64,000 bases of DNA, from assembly GCA_003443635.1 (NCBI GenBank), contig CP031964.1, positions 1,892,321-1,956,320 of the forward strand. Direction: 5' to 3'. Shown piece after piece: positions 18,589 through 26,707 of the stretch. The notes beneath the pieces were generated by a model, which worked only from the letters and a program-made list of their open reading frames with translations, searched no databases and was not told the origin of the DNA. The first letter of the stretch is position 1. Each line of letters starts with the position of its first letter. Origin of the DNA: Flavobacteriaceae bacterium (GTDB lineage Bacteria; Bacteroidota; Bacteroidia; Flavobacteriales; Flavobacteriaceae). The translations under genes were made by a program, and so were the position numbers.

Positions 18589-19085
18589 TAATTTTTTAAA
18601 AATCGCTTTAATCCAAAGCGCTTTAACATTTTCTTTTCAAACTCCCAAAAGAATTTGTGCTGACCAAAAAGCCAGCCAAAAAATACTAAAAGTATTTGAT
18701 AAAATACCAGGCCAATAATAATAAATAAAACCCAATATAGAACAGAATTTAAGTTTTCTTTAGTAATTCCTAATAATTTGATTATAGGTCTTCCAACAAA
18801 AACAGAAGAAGATCCTGTAATAGCAAAAACTATAAAAATACGAATCATTTCCCAACGATAATCGACAATCCATTTTTTTTCTAATTTTTTAAATAAAAAT
18901 AAAATAAACTTTAGAAGTATAATAAATATGCCTAAACTTATAAGGAGAATTAGAGTAATATGAAAATTTGAAGTTATAACACTTGCTAATTTGTAAGAAC
19001 TATAATATAATAATAAAATACCTAAAAAAGGAAATATGAGTTGCCAATTAGCTTGTATTTGCCAATTGTTTTTAAACTTTTGCAT
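18588..19085 (-). CDS. DUF6787-like membrane protein
   Basis: An integral membrane protein of 165 aa with four hydrophobic segments. The central RWEMIRIFIVFAITGSSSVF and the ending HKFFWEFEKKMLKRFGLKRF match the DUF6787 family as I remember it. The cytosolic C-terminus is basic. It is the first gene of the run that leads through the His/Cys-rich protein to the TonB receptor, and its stop overlaps the next start by one base. The family has no known function. Confidence 0.7.
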   Translation of the reverse strand: MQKFKNNWQIQANWQLIFPFLGILLLYYSSYKLASVITSNFHITLILLISLGIFIILLKFILFLFKKLEKKWIVDYRWEMIRIFIVFAITGSSSVFVGRPIIKLLGITKENLNSVLYWVLFIIIGLVFYQILLVFFGWLFGQHKFFWEFEKKMLKRFGLKRFLKN

Positions 19086-19122
19086 TACTTAATATTTTCA
19101 AGATGCAAATATAGCCTTAAGT

Positions 19123-19572
19123 TTAAACACGTGGAATATAAGGTCCTAATTTTTGATTAAATTCCAATTGAAAGAACAAAAAGTAATTATATAAGAGATA
19201 ATTTACTTCATAACCATAATCTGTAAAACTACTATAATCAATACGGTTTTGATAGAGATTAGGATCAAATTGTAGAGGTTGATTTACACGAATATTGTAC
19301 TCTGTTACTAATATTCTATTCCTGCTTTCTAAAAATTTTTGAGAATAATACCCTCTTTGCCTGGCAATACTTCTTAACCAAGGGTAAAACCCTGGTTCTA
19401 TAATAATAATTTCGTATTCTAACTCTTCATTAGCAATACGTACGGTATCATTATTAGTTAATGCAGTTTCTTTTATTTCTGGCAATTTATCTACAATAGC
19501 TTTATTCGATGTTTTACAACTATACATTGCTAATGCAATAAGGAAGACTATAATTATATTTTTCATTTTCAA
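19123..19572 (-). CDS. DUF6146 family lipoprotein
   Basis: A 149-aa lipoprotein (MKMKNIIIVFLIALAMYSC, lipobox MYSC). The mature part carries YEIIIIEPGFYPWL, RGYYSQKFLESRNRILVTEYNIR and YGYEVNYLLYNYFLFFQLEF, which are the hallmarks of DUF6146, a Bacteroidota family without known function. A second in-frame ATG two codons later is equally possible. It lies 37 bases upstream of the membrane protein gene, so it may belong to the same transcript. Confidence 0.82.
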   Translation of the reverse strand: MKMKNIIIVFLIALAMYSCKTSNKAIVDKLPEIKETALTNNDTVRIANEELEYEIIIIEPGFYPWLRSIARQRGYYSQKFLESRNRILVTEYNIRVNQPLQFDPNLYQNRIDYSSFTDYGYEVNYLLYNYFLFFQLEFNQKLGPYIPRV

Positions 19573-19687
19573 TCTCTTTAATTAAAGATACGAAAAAACC
19601 CTTATAATAGTTTTAAAATCAATGCTTTTAACAAAATATTTAAAAAATATAAGAGCTTTTTTATTTATATTAATTTTTTCAGAGAAA

Positions 19688-20329
19688 TTATTTTCCTCCA
19701 AATAAACCACCAAGAATGCCGCCTAATCCACCTTTTTTCTTATTATTACCCATAACCATCCCTGCAACATCATCAATAACACTACCATCGCCATCAGCAT
19801 CCAAAATAGAAGATAAAAAGCTTTGATCTTGCTGTGTTTTATTTTCTCCGCTTAATAAACCACCGAGCATGCCTGTCAAATCATTAGGGTTATTTACATT
19901 TTGCTGTCTAGACTGTTTTCCTAGAAGTCCCATTAATAAAGGAGCTGCAACTTTTAATATATTACCAATAGCTCCAGCATTTATGCCAGATTGTTTACTT
20001 AAAGCATTTTGTACATTTTGTTGCTTTTTACCTAAAATATGATTTAAGATTTTGCCTCCATCATCTGTTACACTGGAATCTACACCACCATTAAATAGCC
20101 CGCCTAGATTATCTAAAATACTACCATCGTGTTTTTTATTTAAAGCATTTAATAGCCCTTCTGCACCTTGAGAAGATGAAGCATTGCGTTGCATAGCTTG
20201 AGTAAGTACTGGTAATGCCATACTTAACACATTACTTGTTTTATCAGTGGGTTGTCCAGTTTCTAAAGAAACACCATTAATAATTGTTTTCCCTATATCG
20301 CTATTTAATAAATCTAATAATCCTGCCAT
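19688..20329 (-). CDS. DUF937 domain protein
   Basis: A 213-aa cytoplasmic protein beginning MAGLLDLLNSDIGKTIINGVS, the DUF937 (YidB-like) signature, with a second similar repeat-like helical region (VLSMALPVLTQAMQRN). Near the C-terminus is LDADGDGSVIDDVAGMV, an EF-hand-like acidic loop that recurs in this family, followed by a Gly/Lys-rich tail (KKKGGLGGILGGLFGG). It has no signal peptide. Role unknown. It is preceded by a strong terminator, so it forms its own unit or the start of the run to DUF6146. Confidence 0.83.
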   Translation of the reverse strand: MAGLLDLLNSDIGKTIINGVSLETGQPTDKTSNVLSMALPVLTQAMQRNASSSQGAEGLLNALNKKHDGSILDNLGGLFNGGVDSSVTDDGGKILNHILGKKQQNVQNALSKQSGINAGAIGNILKVAAPLLMGLLGKQSRQQNVNNPNDLTGMLGGLLSGENKTQQDQSFLSSILDADGDGSVIDDVAGMVMGNNKKKGGLGGILGGLFGGK

Positions 20330-20365
20330 TTTTTGTGTTTTTAGTTGAGAATAACAAAATACAAA

Positions 20366-20396
20366 AAAAAGCCTTAATTATAAACTAAGGCTTTTT
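20366..20396 (-). terminator. Rho-independent terminator after serA
   Basis: Arms AAAAAGCCTTA (20366-20376) and TAAGGCTTTTT (20386-20396), 11 bp, loop of 9, followed by T-run on both strands. On the minus strand it ends the serC-serA transcript. Confidence 0.8.
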
Positions 20397-20420
20397 ATAA
20401 TTAAAATTATTACAATAATT

Positions 20421-21383
20421 TTAATTTGATTTAGTTTTTAAAATACTAATAATTTGTGAAGCTAATTCTGTTCCTATTCTATCTTGAGCTTCATTAGTTG
20501 CTGCTCCAATGTGTGGAGTTAATGAAATATAATTATTCATTAAAACTTGAATCGCTGGAGTAGGTTCGTTTTCAAATGTATCTAACCCAGCAAAAGCTAC
20601 TTTACCACTATCGATAGCATTTACTAAAGCTACTTCATCTATAACGCCACCGCGAGCAGCATTAATAATACCAACTCCATCTTTCATCGAATCAAATTCT
20701 TTTTTGCCAATGATATAATCTTTTTGTGCAGGAACATGGAGTGTAATAAAATCTGCTGTTTTTAAAATATCTTCCATTGGTTCAGTTTCAATTTCTACAT
20801 TTATAAACTGACCATTATAAAACTCAACTTTTACATCTGTTTTATCCACAAATTTATCTGAAGCAATAACTTTCATTCCAACACCTAACCCTATTTTTGC
20901 TACTTCTCTTCCAATACGACCAAACCCTATGATACCTAGTGTCTTTCCTCTTAATTCAGAACCTTTAGCGTAATTCTTTTTTAAGTTTCCAAATTTAGTA
21001 TCTCCATCTAATGGCATGTTTCTATTAGCATCAAACAAAAAGCGAACACCACCATATAAATGTGCAAAAACAAGTTCAGCTACAGAACTTGAAGATGCAG
21101 CAGGAGTATTAATCACATGTAATTTTTTTTGACGCGCATAATCTACATCAATATTATCCATACCAACACCACCACGACCAATGATTTTTAAATTTGTACA
21201 AGCATCAATAATATCTTTACGAACCTTAGTAGCACTACGAACTAATAATACGTCAATATTATTTTCATTTATATAATTTGCAAGTTGTTCTTGAGCTACA
21301 GTTGTTGTTTCTACTTCAAACCCTCCTTTGATAAGGGCATCAATTCCGCTTTGCGAAATCCCGTCGTTAGCTAATACTTTCAT
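20421..21383 (-). CDS. serA: D-3-phosphoglycerate dehydrogenase (short form)
   Basis: Oxidises 3-phosphoglycerate to 3-phosphohydroxypyruvate with NAD, first step of serine synthesis. Visible are GRGGVGMDNID, the NAD-binding GFGRIGREVAKIG, NAARGGVIDE with the catalytic Arg, and TPHIGAATNEAQ with the catalytic His. At 320 aa it lacks the C-terminal ACT domain, so it is the short form, probably without serine feedback at that domain. It follows serC by 62 bases in the same direction, which supports the substrate assignment over other D-2-hydroxyacid dehydrogenases. Confidence 0.92.
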   Translation of the reverse strand: MKVLANDGISQSGIDALIKGGFEVETTTVAQEQLANYINENNIDVLLVRSATKVRKDIIDACTNLKIIGRGGVGMDNIDVDYARQKKLHVINTPAASSSSVAELVFAHLYGGVRFLFDANRNMPLDGDTKFGNLKKNYAKGSELRGKTLGIIGFGRIGREVAKIGLGVGMKVIASDKFVDKTDVKVEFYNGQFINVEIETEPMEDILKTADFITLHVPAQKDYIIGKKEFDSMKDGVGIINAARGGVIDEVALVNAIDSGKVAFAGLDTFENEPTPAIQVLMNNYISLTPHIGAATNEAQDRIGTELASQIISILKTKSN

Positions 21384-21445
21384 TAAAAAAGAATGTTTAT
21401 ATTTTTGTAAAAATGGTGTTTGTCAATTTTTTTGATTAAATTCTT

Positions 21446-22510
21446 TTAAGCTTTACTTTCCAGCTCACTCATTACTTCTACTAATGCTTTTACACTATCA
21501 AGTGATAATGCATTATACATTGATGCTCGATACCCACCAACACTTCTATGACCGTTTAAACCACTAATACCTGCCTCTTTTAGCATAGTGTCAAAAGTTT
21601 CTTTTAAATAATCGTTTGTTAATGTAAATGTAGCATTCATAGTTGAACGATCTTCCTTGGCTGAGTAACCTTTGAAGAGAGGATTTAAATCGATTTCTGA
21701 ATACATTAAAATAGATTTTTTATTATTCTCTTTTTCTATTGCTTTTATACCTCCTAAGTTTTTTAACCATTCTAAGGTTAACATTGAAGTATATACTGCA
21801 AATACTGGAGGTGTGTTAAACATACTGCTTTTATCTATATGCAACTTGTAATTCATCATTGATGGAATTTTTCGAGATACTTTACCTAATATATCTTCTT
21901 TTACAACAACAAGAGTTGTTCCAGCTGGCCCCATATTTTTTTGAGCTCCTGCATATATTAAATCAAATTTTGAAAAATCTAATTGACGAGAAAAAATATC
22001 ACTACTCATATCACAAACCATAGGTATAGGGCTATTAGGGAATTTTTTCATTTGAGTACCGTAAATAGTATTATTAGAGGTGCAATGAAAATAGTCATAG
22101 TCTGAAGGGATATCGTAGCCTTTAGGGATATAGTTAAAATTAGCGTTTTTTGAAGATGCTATTTCGTATACATCATCATAAATTTTAGCTTCTTTTATCG
22201 CTTTATCACTCCAAGTTCCAGTATTTAAATACCCAGCTCTTTTTTCTAATAAATTTAAAGCTACCATTAAAAACTGAGAACTGGCACCACCTTGTAAGAA
22301 TAATACTTTATAACCTTTACCTTCTAGATTTAAAAGCTCTAGAACTAAAGATCTCGCTTTTTCCATTACATCTACAAATGGTTTACTACGATGAGACATT
22401 TCAATTAACGATAATCCACTATCATTAAAATCTAATACAGCCTCTGAAGCTTTAAGTAAAACTTCTTTTGGTAAAATAGAAGGTCCAGCACTAAAATTAT
22501 GTATTTTCAT
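21446..22510 (-). CDS. serC: Phosphoserine aminotransferase
   Basis: PLP enzyme converting 3-phosphohydroxypyruvate and glutamate to phosphoserine. The N-terminus IHNFSAGPSILPKEVL and the PLP-lysine context YAGAQKNMGPAGTT are family signatures; GHRSVGGYRASMYNAL near the end binds substrate phosphate. 354 aa is the normal length. It is followed by serA and preceded at 74 bases by the acyl-CoA reductase gene, all on the same strand. Confidence 0.96.
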   Translation of the reverse strand: MKIHNFSAGPSILPKEVLLKASEAVLDFNDSGLSLIEMSHRSKPFVDVMEKARSLVLELLNLEGKGYKVLFLQGGASSQFLMVALNLLEKRAGYLNTGTWSDKAIKEAKIYDDVYEIASSKNANFNYIPKGYDIPSDYDYFHCTSNNTIYGTQMKKFPNSPIPMVCDMSSDIFSRQLDFSKFDLIYAGAQKNMGPAGTTLVVVKEDILGKVSRKIPSMMNYKLHIDKSSMFNTPPVFAVYTSMLTLEWLKNLGGIKAIEKENNKKSILMYSEIDLNPLFKGYSAKEDRSTMNATFTLTNDYLKETFDTMLKEAGISGLNGHRSVGGYRASMYNALSLDSVKALVEVMSELESKA

Positions 22511-22584
22511 TTGTTAAATTTTATTAGGGTATAAAGGTCTTAATTTATTAAGAACTTCATATTAAATATTTAATAATTTTTAAA

Positions 22585-23643
22585 CTATATTTTTAATAGA
22601 AACTCAAGAGTATTAACTCCATCTGCATAATCCCATAATTGCGGCACTTGTGAATCTCCGAAGTTAATTTCTGAATCTAAAATACCATTAGAAACAATAC
22701 ACTGAATTCTATCTGAATCTGCTTCTAATTTTTCTTTGAGTAATTCAATATTTTCATAATACTCATAAAATAATGTAGCTATAGGCGAAGCATAGCTTTC
22801 ATCTTCTTTTATCATTAAAAATCCATTCTCCAGCATATCAAATTCACTCATTAAATAAACGGCTTTATTATAATCATAATTATTAGCATATTTCGCTTGA
22901 TTGATAATAGGGTGCCATTTATAAATTGCTTCAAAAAAACGATCAAAATTATAATTTTTAGGAACAAATAGTTTTGAAACATTTCTGCAACCTAATCCGT
23001 AATATCTAAAAATGTCTTCAGAAAGATTTTCTAATTGTTCTTTTGTTTCATTTCCAGTTAATACAGCAGCAGCATTCCTGTTTTTTCTTATAATAGATGG
23101 CTTACCTTTAAAATAATATTCGAAATAACGAGCTGTATTATCACTGCCAGTTGCGATAACAGCATCGAAACCTTGCAGTTTTTTTTCTGTAAATAGAATG
23201 GTATTCTTGAATTCAGGCTCAACATACTCTAAATATTTTGCTAAATAGGGAAGTAGTTGTTTGTCGTTTGAAGATTGTTTTACAATAACATTGTGCCCAG
23301 ATAATAGTACTGATAAAAAATCATGAAACCCTACTAAAGGAATGTTTCCAGCCATTATAATGGCTATTTTTTTAGAAATAACATTATTAAAGTTATACTT
23401 ATCTATCCAATTTGTAATTGACTCTATAGTAAGCAATTTAGACCAGCTATTAATAGAAAAACTAATATTCTCATTTGTGAACCAACCATTATGTTCTTGT
23501 GCTAATTTTAATTGATGTTTAAAGCCATCATAAAACAAATCATTAAACGCAATACCTTCTTTTTTAGATGGTTCTATTGATGAAAACTGACTAAGAAATT
23601 CTCCTAGTTTTACAAAAGCGTTAATTCTTTGTTGTAATTTCAT
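22585..23643 (-). CDS. LuxC-like acyl-CoA reductase
   Basis: A 352-aa protein of the aldehyde-dehydrogenase-like acyl-CoA reductase (LuxC) family. The segment [22 protein letters not shown] is the cofactor-binding start; the catalytic Cys is likely in [15 protein letters not shown]. No signal peptide. LuxC proper makes fatty aldehydes for bioluminescence, but in non-luminous Bacteroidota homologues stand next to serC and a ferredoxin gene and their substrate is not known. It is divergent from the ferredoxin gene with a 77-base interval; the arrangement suggests shared regulation. Confidence 0.82.
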   Translation of the reverse strand: MKLQQRINAFVKLGEFLSQFSSIEPSKKEGIAFNDLFYDGFKHQLKLAQEHNGWFTNENISFSINSWSKLLTIESITNWIDKYNFNNVISKKIAIIMAGNIPLVGFHDFLSVLLSGHNVIVKQSSNDKQLLPYLAKYLEYVEPEFKNTILFTEKKLQGFDAVIATGSDNTARYFEYYFKGKPSIIRKNRNAAAVLTGNETKEQLENLSEDIFRYYGLGCRNVSKLFVPKNYNFDRFFEAIYKWHPIINQAKYANNYDYNKAVYLMSEFDMLENGFLMIKEDESYASPIATLFYEYYENIELLKEKLEADSDRIQCIVSNGILDSEINFGDSQVPQLWDYADGVNTLEFLLKI

Positions 23644-23651
23644 TATTACTC

Positions 23652-23682
23652 TTGGTTATGAATTGTTTTGGGTTTATTTTTG
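23652..23682 (+). promoter_or_regulatory. Promoter for ferredoxin gene
   Basis: TTG (23652-23654), 20 bases, then TATTTTTG followed by C (23675-23682) fits the Flavobacterium consensus TTG-N17-23-TANNTTTG. Transcription would begin near 23690, so the ATG at 23721 is the right start. A palindrome TGCAGCTGCA overlaps at 23681-23690. Confidence 0.6.
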
Positions 23683-23720
23683 CAGCTGCAAATTTACGCA
23701 AACTAAATATAAATATTGTT

Positions 23721-24074
23721 ATGGCAATTATAATAACAGACGAATGTATAAATTGTGGTGCTTGTGAACCAGAATGCCCAAATACAGCTATTTATGAAGG
23801 CGCTGATGATTGGAGATATAAAGACGGTACAAATTTAACAGGAAATGTAATTTTACCTAATGGTAAAGCTGTAGATGCAGAAGAAGCACAAGAACCTGTA
23901 AGTGACGAATTATATTATATAGTACCAGATAAATGTACAGAGTGTAAAGGATTTCATGATGAACCACAATGTGCAGCAGTATGTCCAGTAGATTGTTGTG
24001 TGCCAGATGATGATAATGTAGAGAGTGAAGAAGTATTATTGGCTAAACAGAGTTTTATGCACCCTGAAGGATAA
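23721..24074 (+). CDS. 4Fe-4S dicluster ferredoxin
   Basis: A 117-aa electron carrier. A longer frame begins at 23652 but the promoter-like motif lies inside it, and the family start [21 protein letters not shown] is at 23721. The first cluster ligands are in CxxCxxCxxxC form there; the second are in [22 protein letters not shown], typical for the YfhL-type bacterial ferredoxin with an eight-residue insertion between cysteines. Its role as redox partner is not known; divergence from the acyl-CoA reductase gene is conserved in relatives, as I recall, suggesting linked function. Confidence 0.9.
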   Translation: MAIIITDECINCGACEPECPNTAIYEGADDWRYKDGTNLTGNVILPNGKAVDAEEAQEPVSDELYYIVPDKCTECKGFHDEPQCAAVCPVDCCVPDDDNVESEEVLLAKQSFMHPEG

Positions 24075-24092
24075 TTGAGTGAATTTTAAATA

Positions 24093-24152
24093 AGTCATCA
24101 AAATAAAAAACCTCAAATATAAATTTATTTGAGGTTTTTTATTTTGATGACT
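24093..24152. terminator. Very long perfect hairpin terminator
   Basis: A perfect inverted repeat of 27 bp (24093-24119 and 24126-24152, loop TAAATT). It contains CCTC/GAGG next to A6/T6 tracts and so acts as a terminator in both directions between convergent genes. The arm length is much greater than the usual 8-14 bp of the other terminators here. Confidence 0.8.
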
Positions 24153-24162
24153 ATGATTACCT

Positions 24163-25647
24163 TTAATTAGAACTACTAAACCTTTTCATTTCTTCTAAGG
24201 GTTCTAATGTATTTTGACTTTTCCATATATTTGGATCATAACGCTGCAATACTTGATAAGGTGTTTTCTTTTTTTCGGTAAATGCATTATACGCTTCAAG
24301 AGTAATAGATTTTGTACTTATACATAGTAACTCTTCTTTATTACGTGTATTACCTTCAACTTTAAAACTAAACTTAACTTTACTTTTATCACCACCTTGC
24401 TCAATAAATTTTAAAGGACGACTCACAAAAAAGTAAGCGCCATCTTCTTCTTTTATATATTGTGGAGTATATTTTTCGGTTTCTAAATCTTTAGTATAAA
24501 TTACAGTGCCTAATCTTACATTTTGATTAAATTTAACACCTAACAATAATCTTAAGTTTAATTTGCTGCCACGTTTTCCTTTAGAATATTGATAATCTGT
24601 TCTTATTACCGCATACGTATCTTCTGTAATATAGAGTTTTCCTGAAAATTTAGATTTTGCTTTTCTAGGTAAATAGCTTATTACATAAATAAAATCGCCA
24701 TTATAATAAGTTAGATCTTCTAAAGTATGCTTGTATAGTTTTGGATTTAAAATTTTACTTAAAAAAGAATTGTCATAAAACTTGGCTTGAGATAACAAAT
24801 TATTTGCTCCCCTCCTTAAAAAAGAAGTATTATGCTCATCTTTTCTATTTTCATCTTCTTCAATAAGCTCTTTTAAATTTAATGAATCTTCAAGTTTAAA
24901 AAGCCCAGACTTTAATTTATAGTACTTATCTTGATCTAAGTATTTTAACATAATATTTTGTGCTTTCTCTTGGAGACCTTCTACAGAAAAACCATTTTGC
25001 CTATCTAATAACTCAGTAGCTTTTACAACATTTAATTTTGCTTTGTTAGAATCATTAACTACAATATTCCCTAAGTAATCGCTAAACTGTTTTGCTTTAC
25101 TATTTCTAACCACATTACTTAGAGAGTCTAAACTATTATTAGCGCTTACATGATCTTTTTTCCTAAAAGAAGAAGCTTTATCAACTTCAAAATCTAACTT
25201 TTTAAAATCTGTAAAATTAGTAGCTCTATAAAATATTTCGTGACTTGAGTAACCAGAACTATAATTATCTTTTAAATGTAAATTTACTTTTGCAATAATA
25301 GAATCTACATTAGGCTTAGTTTCGTTTATATAAACCTCTTCTAATGTATTTATTGCTTCTTGTAATATAATTACAAAATTATTGTTTTTAATATCTTCAA
25401 CAGAAATCACTTTACTTTCATACCCTAGACAGGAAATAGATAAATTAATGATTTCTTTATCTTCAAAATTAATTGCGAAAAAACCTTCTTCATTTGATAT
25501 AGCTCCAGACGTTTCATCAACTTGTATTGCTGCATAAGGAATGGGTGCTTGGGTTAATGAATCAATAATTTGTGCTTTAAACTCTTGAGCAAAGAGAGTT
25601 GTGAAATTTAAAAATAATGCTCCAATTAATAAGGTGTATTTGTTCAT
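24163..25647 (-). CDS. Exported carboxypeptidase-regulatory-like domain protein
   Basis: A 494-aa exported protein. Signal peptide MNKYTLLIGALFLNFTTLFA is followed by a CarboxypepD_reg-like beta-sandwich (AQIIDSLTQAPIPYAAIQV..NEEGFFAINF, residues 24-105). The rest has no clear motif, with a helical region and beta-rich end (LYITEDTYAVIRTDYQYSKG, LRLLLGVKFNQNVRLGTVIY) that resembles the DUF5686-like family of outer-membrane associated proteins, though without its whole barrel. It is a single gene; function unknown. It converges with the ferredoxin gene at the long hairpin. Confidence 0.75.
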   Translation of the reverse strand: MNKYTLLIGALFLNFTTLFAQEFKAQIIDSLTQAPIPYAAIQVDETSGAISNEEGFFAINFEDKEIINLSISCLGYESKVISVEDIKNNNFVIILQEAINTLEEVYINETKPNVDSIIAKVNLHLKDNYSSGYSSHEIFYRATNFTDFKKLDFEVDKASSFRKKDHVSANNSLDSLSNVVRNSKAKQFSDYLGNIVVNDSNKAKLNVVKATELLDRQNGFSVEGLQEKAQNIMLKYLDQDKYYKLKSGLFKLEDSLNLKELIEEDENRKDEHNTSFLRRGANNLLSQAKFYDNSFLSKILNPKLYKHTLEDLTYYNGDFIYVISYLPRKAKSKFSGKLYITEDTYAVIRTDYQYSKGKRGSKLNLRLLLGVKFNQNVRLGTVIYTKDLETEKYTPQYIKEEDGAYFFVSRPLKFIEQGGDKSKVKFSFKVEGNTRNKEELLCISTKSITLEAYNAFTEKKKTPYQVLQRYDPNIWKSQNTLEPLEEMKRFSSSN

Positions 25648-26006
25648 TTTTTGTTTGATTGGTTATGTAAGATTGACGATTAATATAAACGTTTGTTACA
25701 TTAATTAATTTTAAATGTACTATAGTTTTATTGAGTATAAATTACTTTAACTAATATTTAGAGACTTTAACGAATTGTTTGGATTGCTTATAATTTATAA
25801 AATAATTTTTAAAAATGATATAATTATGGTTTTTCCGTATTAATATTGAGGTATTTTCTTAATTCAATTGAAAGTTTTTGTGTAATTTTAAAAAATTAAT
25901 TAAAACTAACTAATCATTAAGATATTCTTTCGCGAAGGATAGGCATATACTGTGAGTGCCTTTAAATGTTCACAGCTTTTAAAAACAATTATAGAAATTT
26001 TTAATC
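25648..26006. promoter_or_regulatory. Long AT-rich intergenic region upstream of the GG-leader peptide gene
   Basis: This 359-base stretch between the divergent genes holds no credible ORF. Close to the peptide start it has three nested symmetric signals: palindrome TTCGCGAA (25929-25936), AGGCA/TGCCT (25941-25945 with 25957-25961) and CTGTGA/TCACAG (25950-25955 with 25970-25975). A further palindrome TTCAATTGAA is at 25863-25872. No convincing TTG/TANNTTTG promoter pair was found for the peptide gene, which fits control by a specialised factor or by RNA structure. The role is inferred. Confidence 0.45.
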
Positions 26007-26216
26007 ATGAAAAATTTGTTAAAATTAGGAAAAGCTTTAAATAAGGCAGAACAAAAATCAATTAGTGGAGGTTTTTGGGGATTTGGTTGTCAACCACAAC
26101 TTCTTGAATGTGAAACTGATCAAGATTGTCCATCTTGCTCGTTTGGGTGCGGTCGAACTACGACTACTTTACCAGACGGGACAGTTATTACTTTTGATGG
26201 TATTTGCTCTTTTTAG
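26007..26216 (+). CDS. Double-glycine-leader cysteine-rich peptide (bacteriocin-like)
   Basis: A 69-aa precursor. Residues 1-22 form a leader MKNLLKLGKALNKAEQKSIS ending in GG at 21-22, the type found in Bacteroidota bacteriocin-like peptides and cleaved by C39 peptidase domains of ABC exporters. The predicted core of 47 residues starts FWGFG and has six Cys at 28, 35, 41, 44, 48 and 67 (spacing x6, x5, x2, x3, x18), which could form three disulfides; the even number and Thr-rich segment GRTTTTLPDG suggest a compact secreted mini-protein. No transporter, C39 peptidase or immunity gene is recognised beside it apart from a tiny membrane protein 138 bases downstream. Function inferred as antimicrobial or signalling. 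Confidence 0.75.
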   Translation: MKNLLKLGKALNKAEQKSISGGFWGFGCQPQLLECETDQDCPSCSFGCGRTTTTLPDGTVITFDGICSF

Positions 26217-26243
26217 GGTAAATATTAAATTATAATTTAACAT

Positions 26244-26273
26244 AAAGACTATCTTTAATTAAGGGTAGTCTTT
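26244..26273 (+). terminator. Terminator after GG-leader peptide gene
   Basis: Arms AAAGACTA (26244-26251) and TAGTCTTT (26266-26273) followed by a run of T. It isolates the peptide gene as a single-gene transcript. Confidence 0.75.
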
Positions 26274-26354
26274 TTTTATTGTCATATAATAAAAGAATAT
26301 ATTTCGATTTTTATAATTTATAACCTTAACTTCGTTACCTCAAATATATTATTG

Positions 26355-26543
26355 ATGAAAAAAGTCACGTCTTTATTATTAGCGTTTGTGGCATTAGCTG
26401 TATTGGTTTTTAGTTTTATAACAAATCAAGAAACCGCACAAATTTTCGGAATTAGCCTTAATGTTTGGTTGTATCGTTTGATTTGGGTCGCAGTTGGAGT
26501 TATTTCTTTTTTGGATTATAAAAAGAGTTCTAAAAATAACTAA
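26355..26543 (+). CDS. Tiny two-segment membrane protein
   Basis: A 62-aa protein starting at ATG 26355; an upstream TTG at 26352 is less likely. Two hydrophobic segments (SLLLAFVALAVLVFSFIT and VWLYRLIWVAVGVISFL) with a short loop and a basic C-terminus (DYKKSSKNN). I do not recognise the family. It is separated from the GG-leader peptide gene by a terminator, so the neighbour relation is only suggestive of an immunity role. Small hydrophobic proteins of this type are frequent and could equally be unrelated. Confidence 0.6.
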   Translation: MKKVTSLLLAFVALAVLVFSFITNQETAQIFGISLNVWLYRLIWVAVGVISFLDYKKSSKNN

Positions 26544-26614
26544 GTCAAGCTACCTATTTATAAGTTTGATTCTAATCTAATTATAACTAATCACTTGTAA
26601 TTTCTCTTAGCTAC

Positions 26615-26648
26615 TTTGTTATTCTAATTATCTAATTAATTACATTTG
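26615..26648 (+). promoter_or_regulatory. Promoter for ychF
   Basis: TTTG (26615-26618), 22 bases, TACATTTG followed by C (26641-26648): fits TTG-N17-23-TANNTTTG. It lies 60 bases before the ychF start and no other candidate is seen in the interval. Confidence 0.6.
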
Positions 26649-26707
26649 CAATCGCAAAAATCAAAGTCTTGATTCTTGTTTCTTTTTAATATAATTATCT
26701 AAAGAAT

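Noticed and set aside
22538..22553. Near-palindrome TCTTAATTTATTAAGA between the acyl-CoA reductase gene and serC
   Set aside because: Wholly A/T apart from two C-G pairs in an AT-rich gap; chance occurrence is likely.
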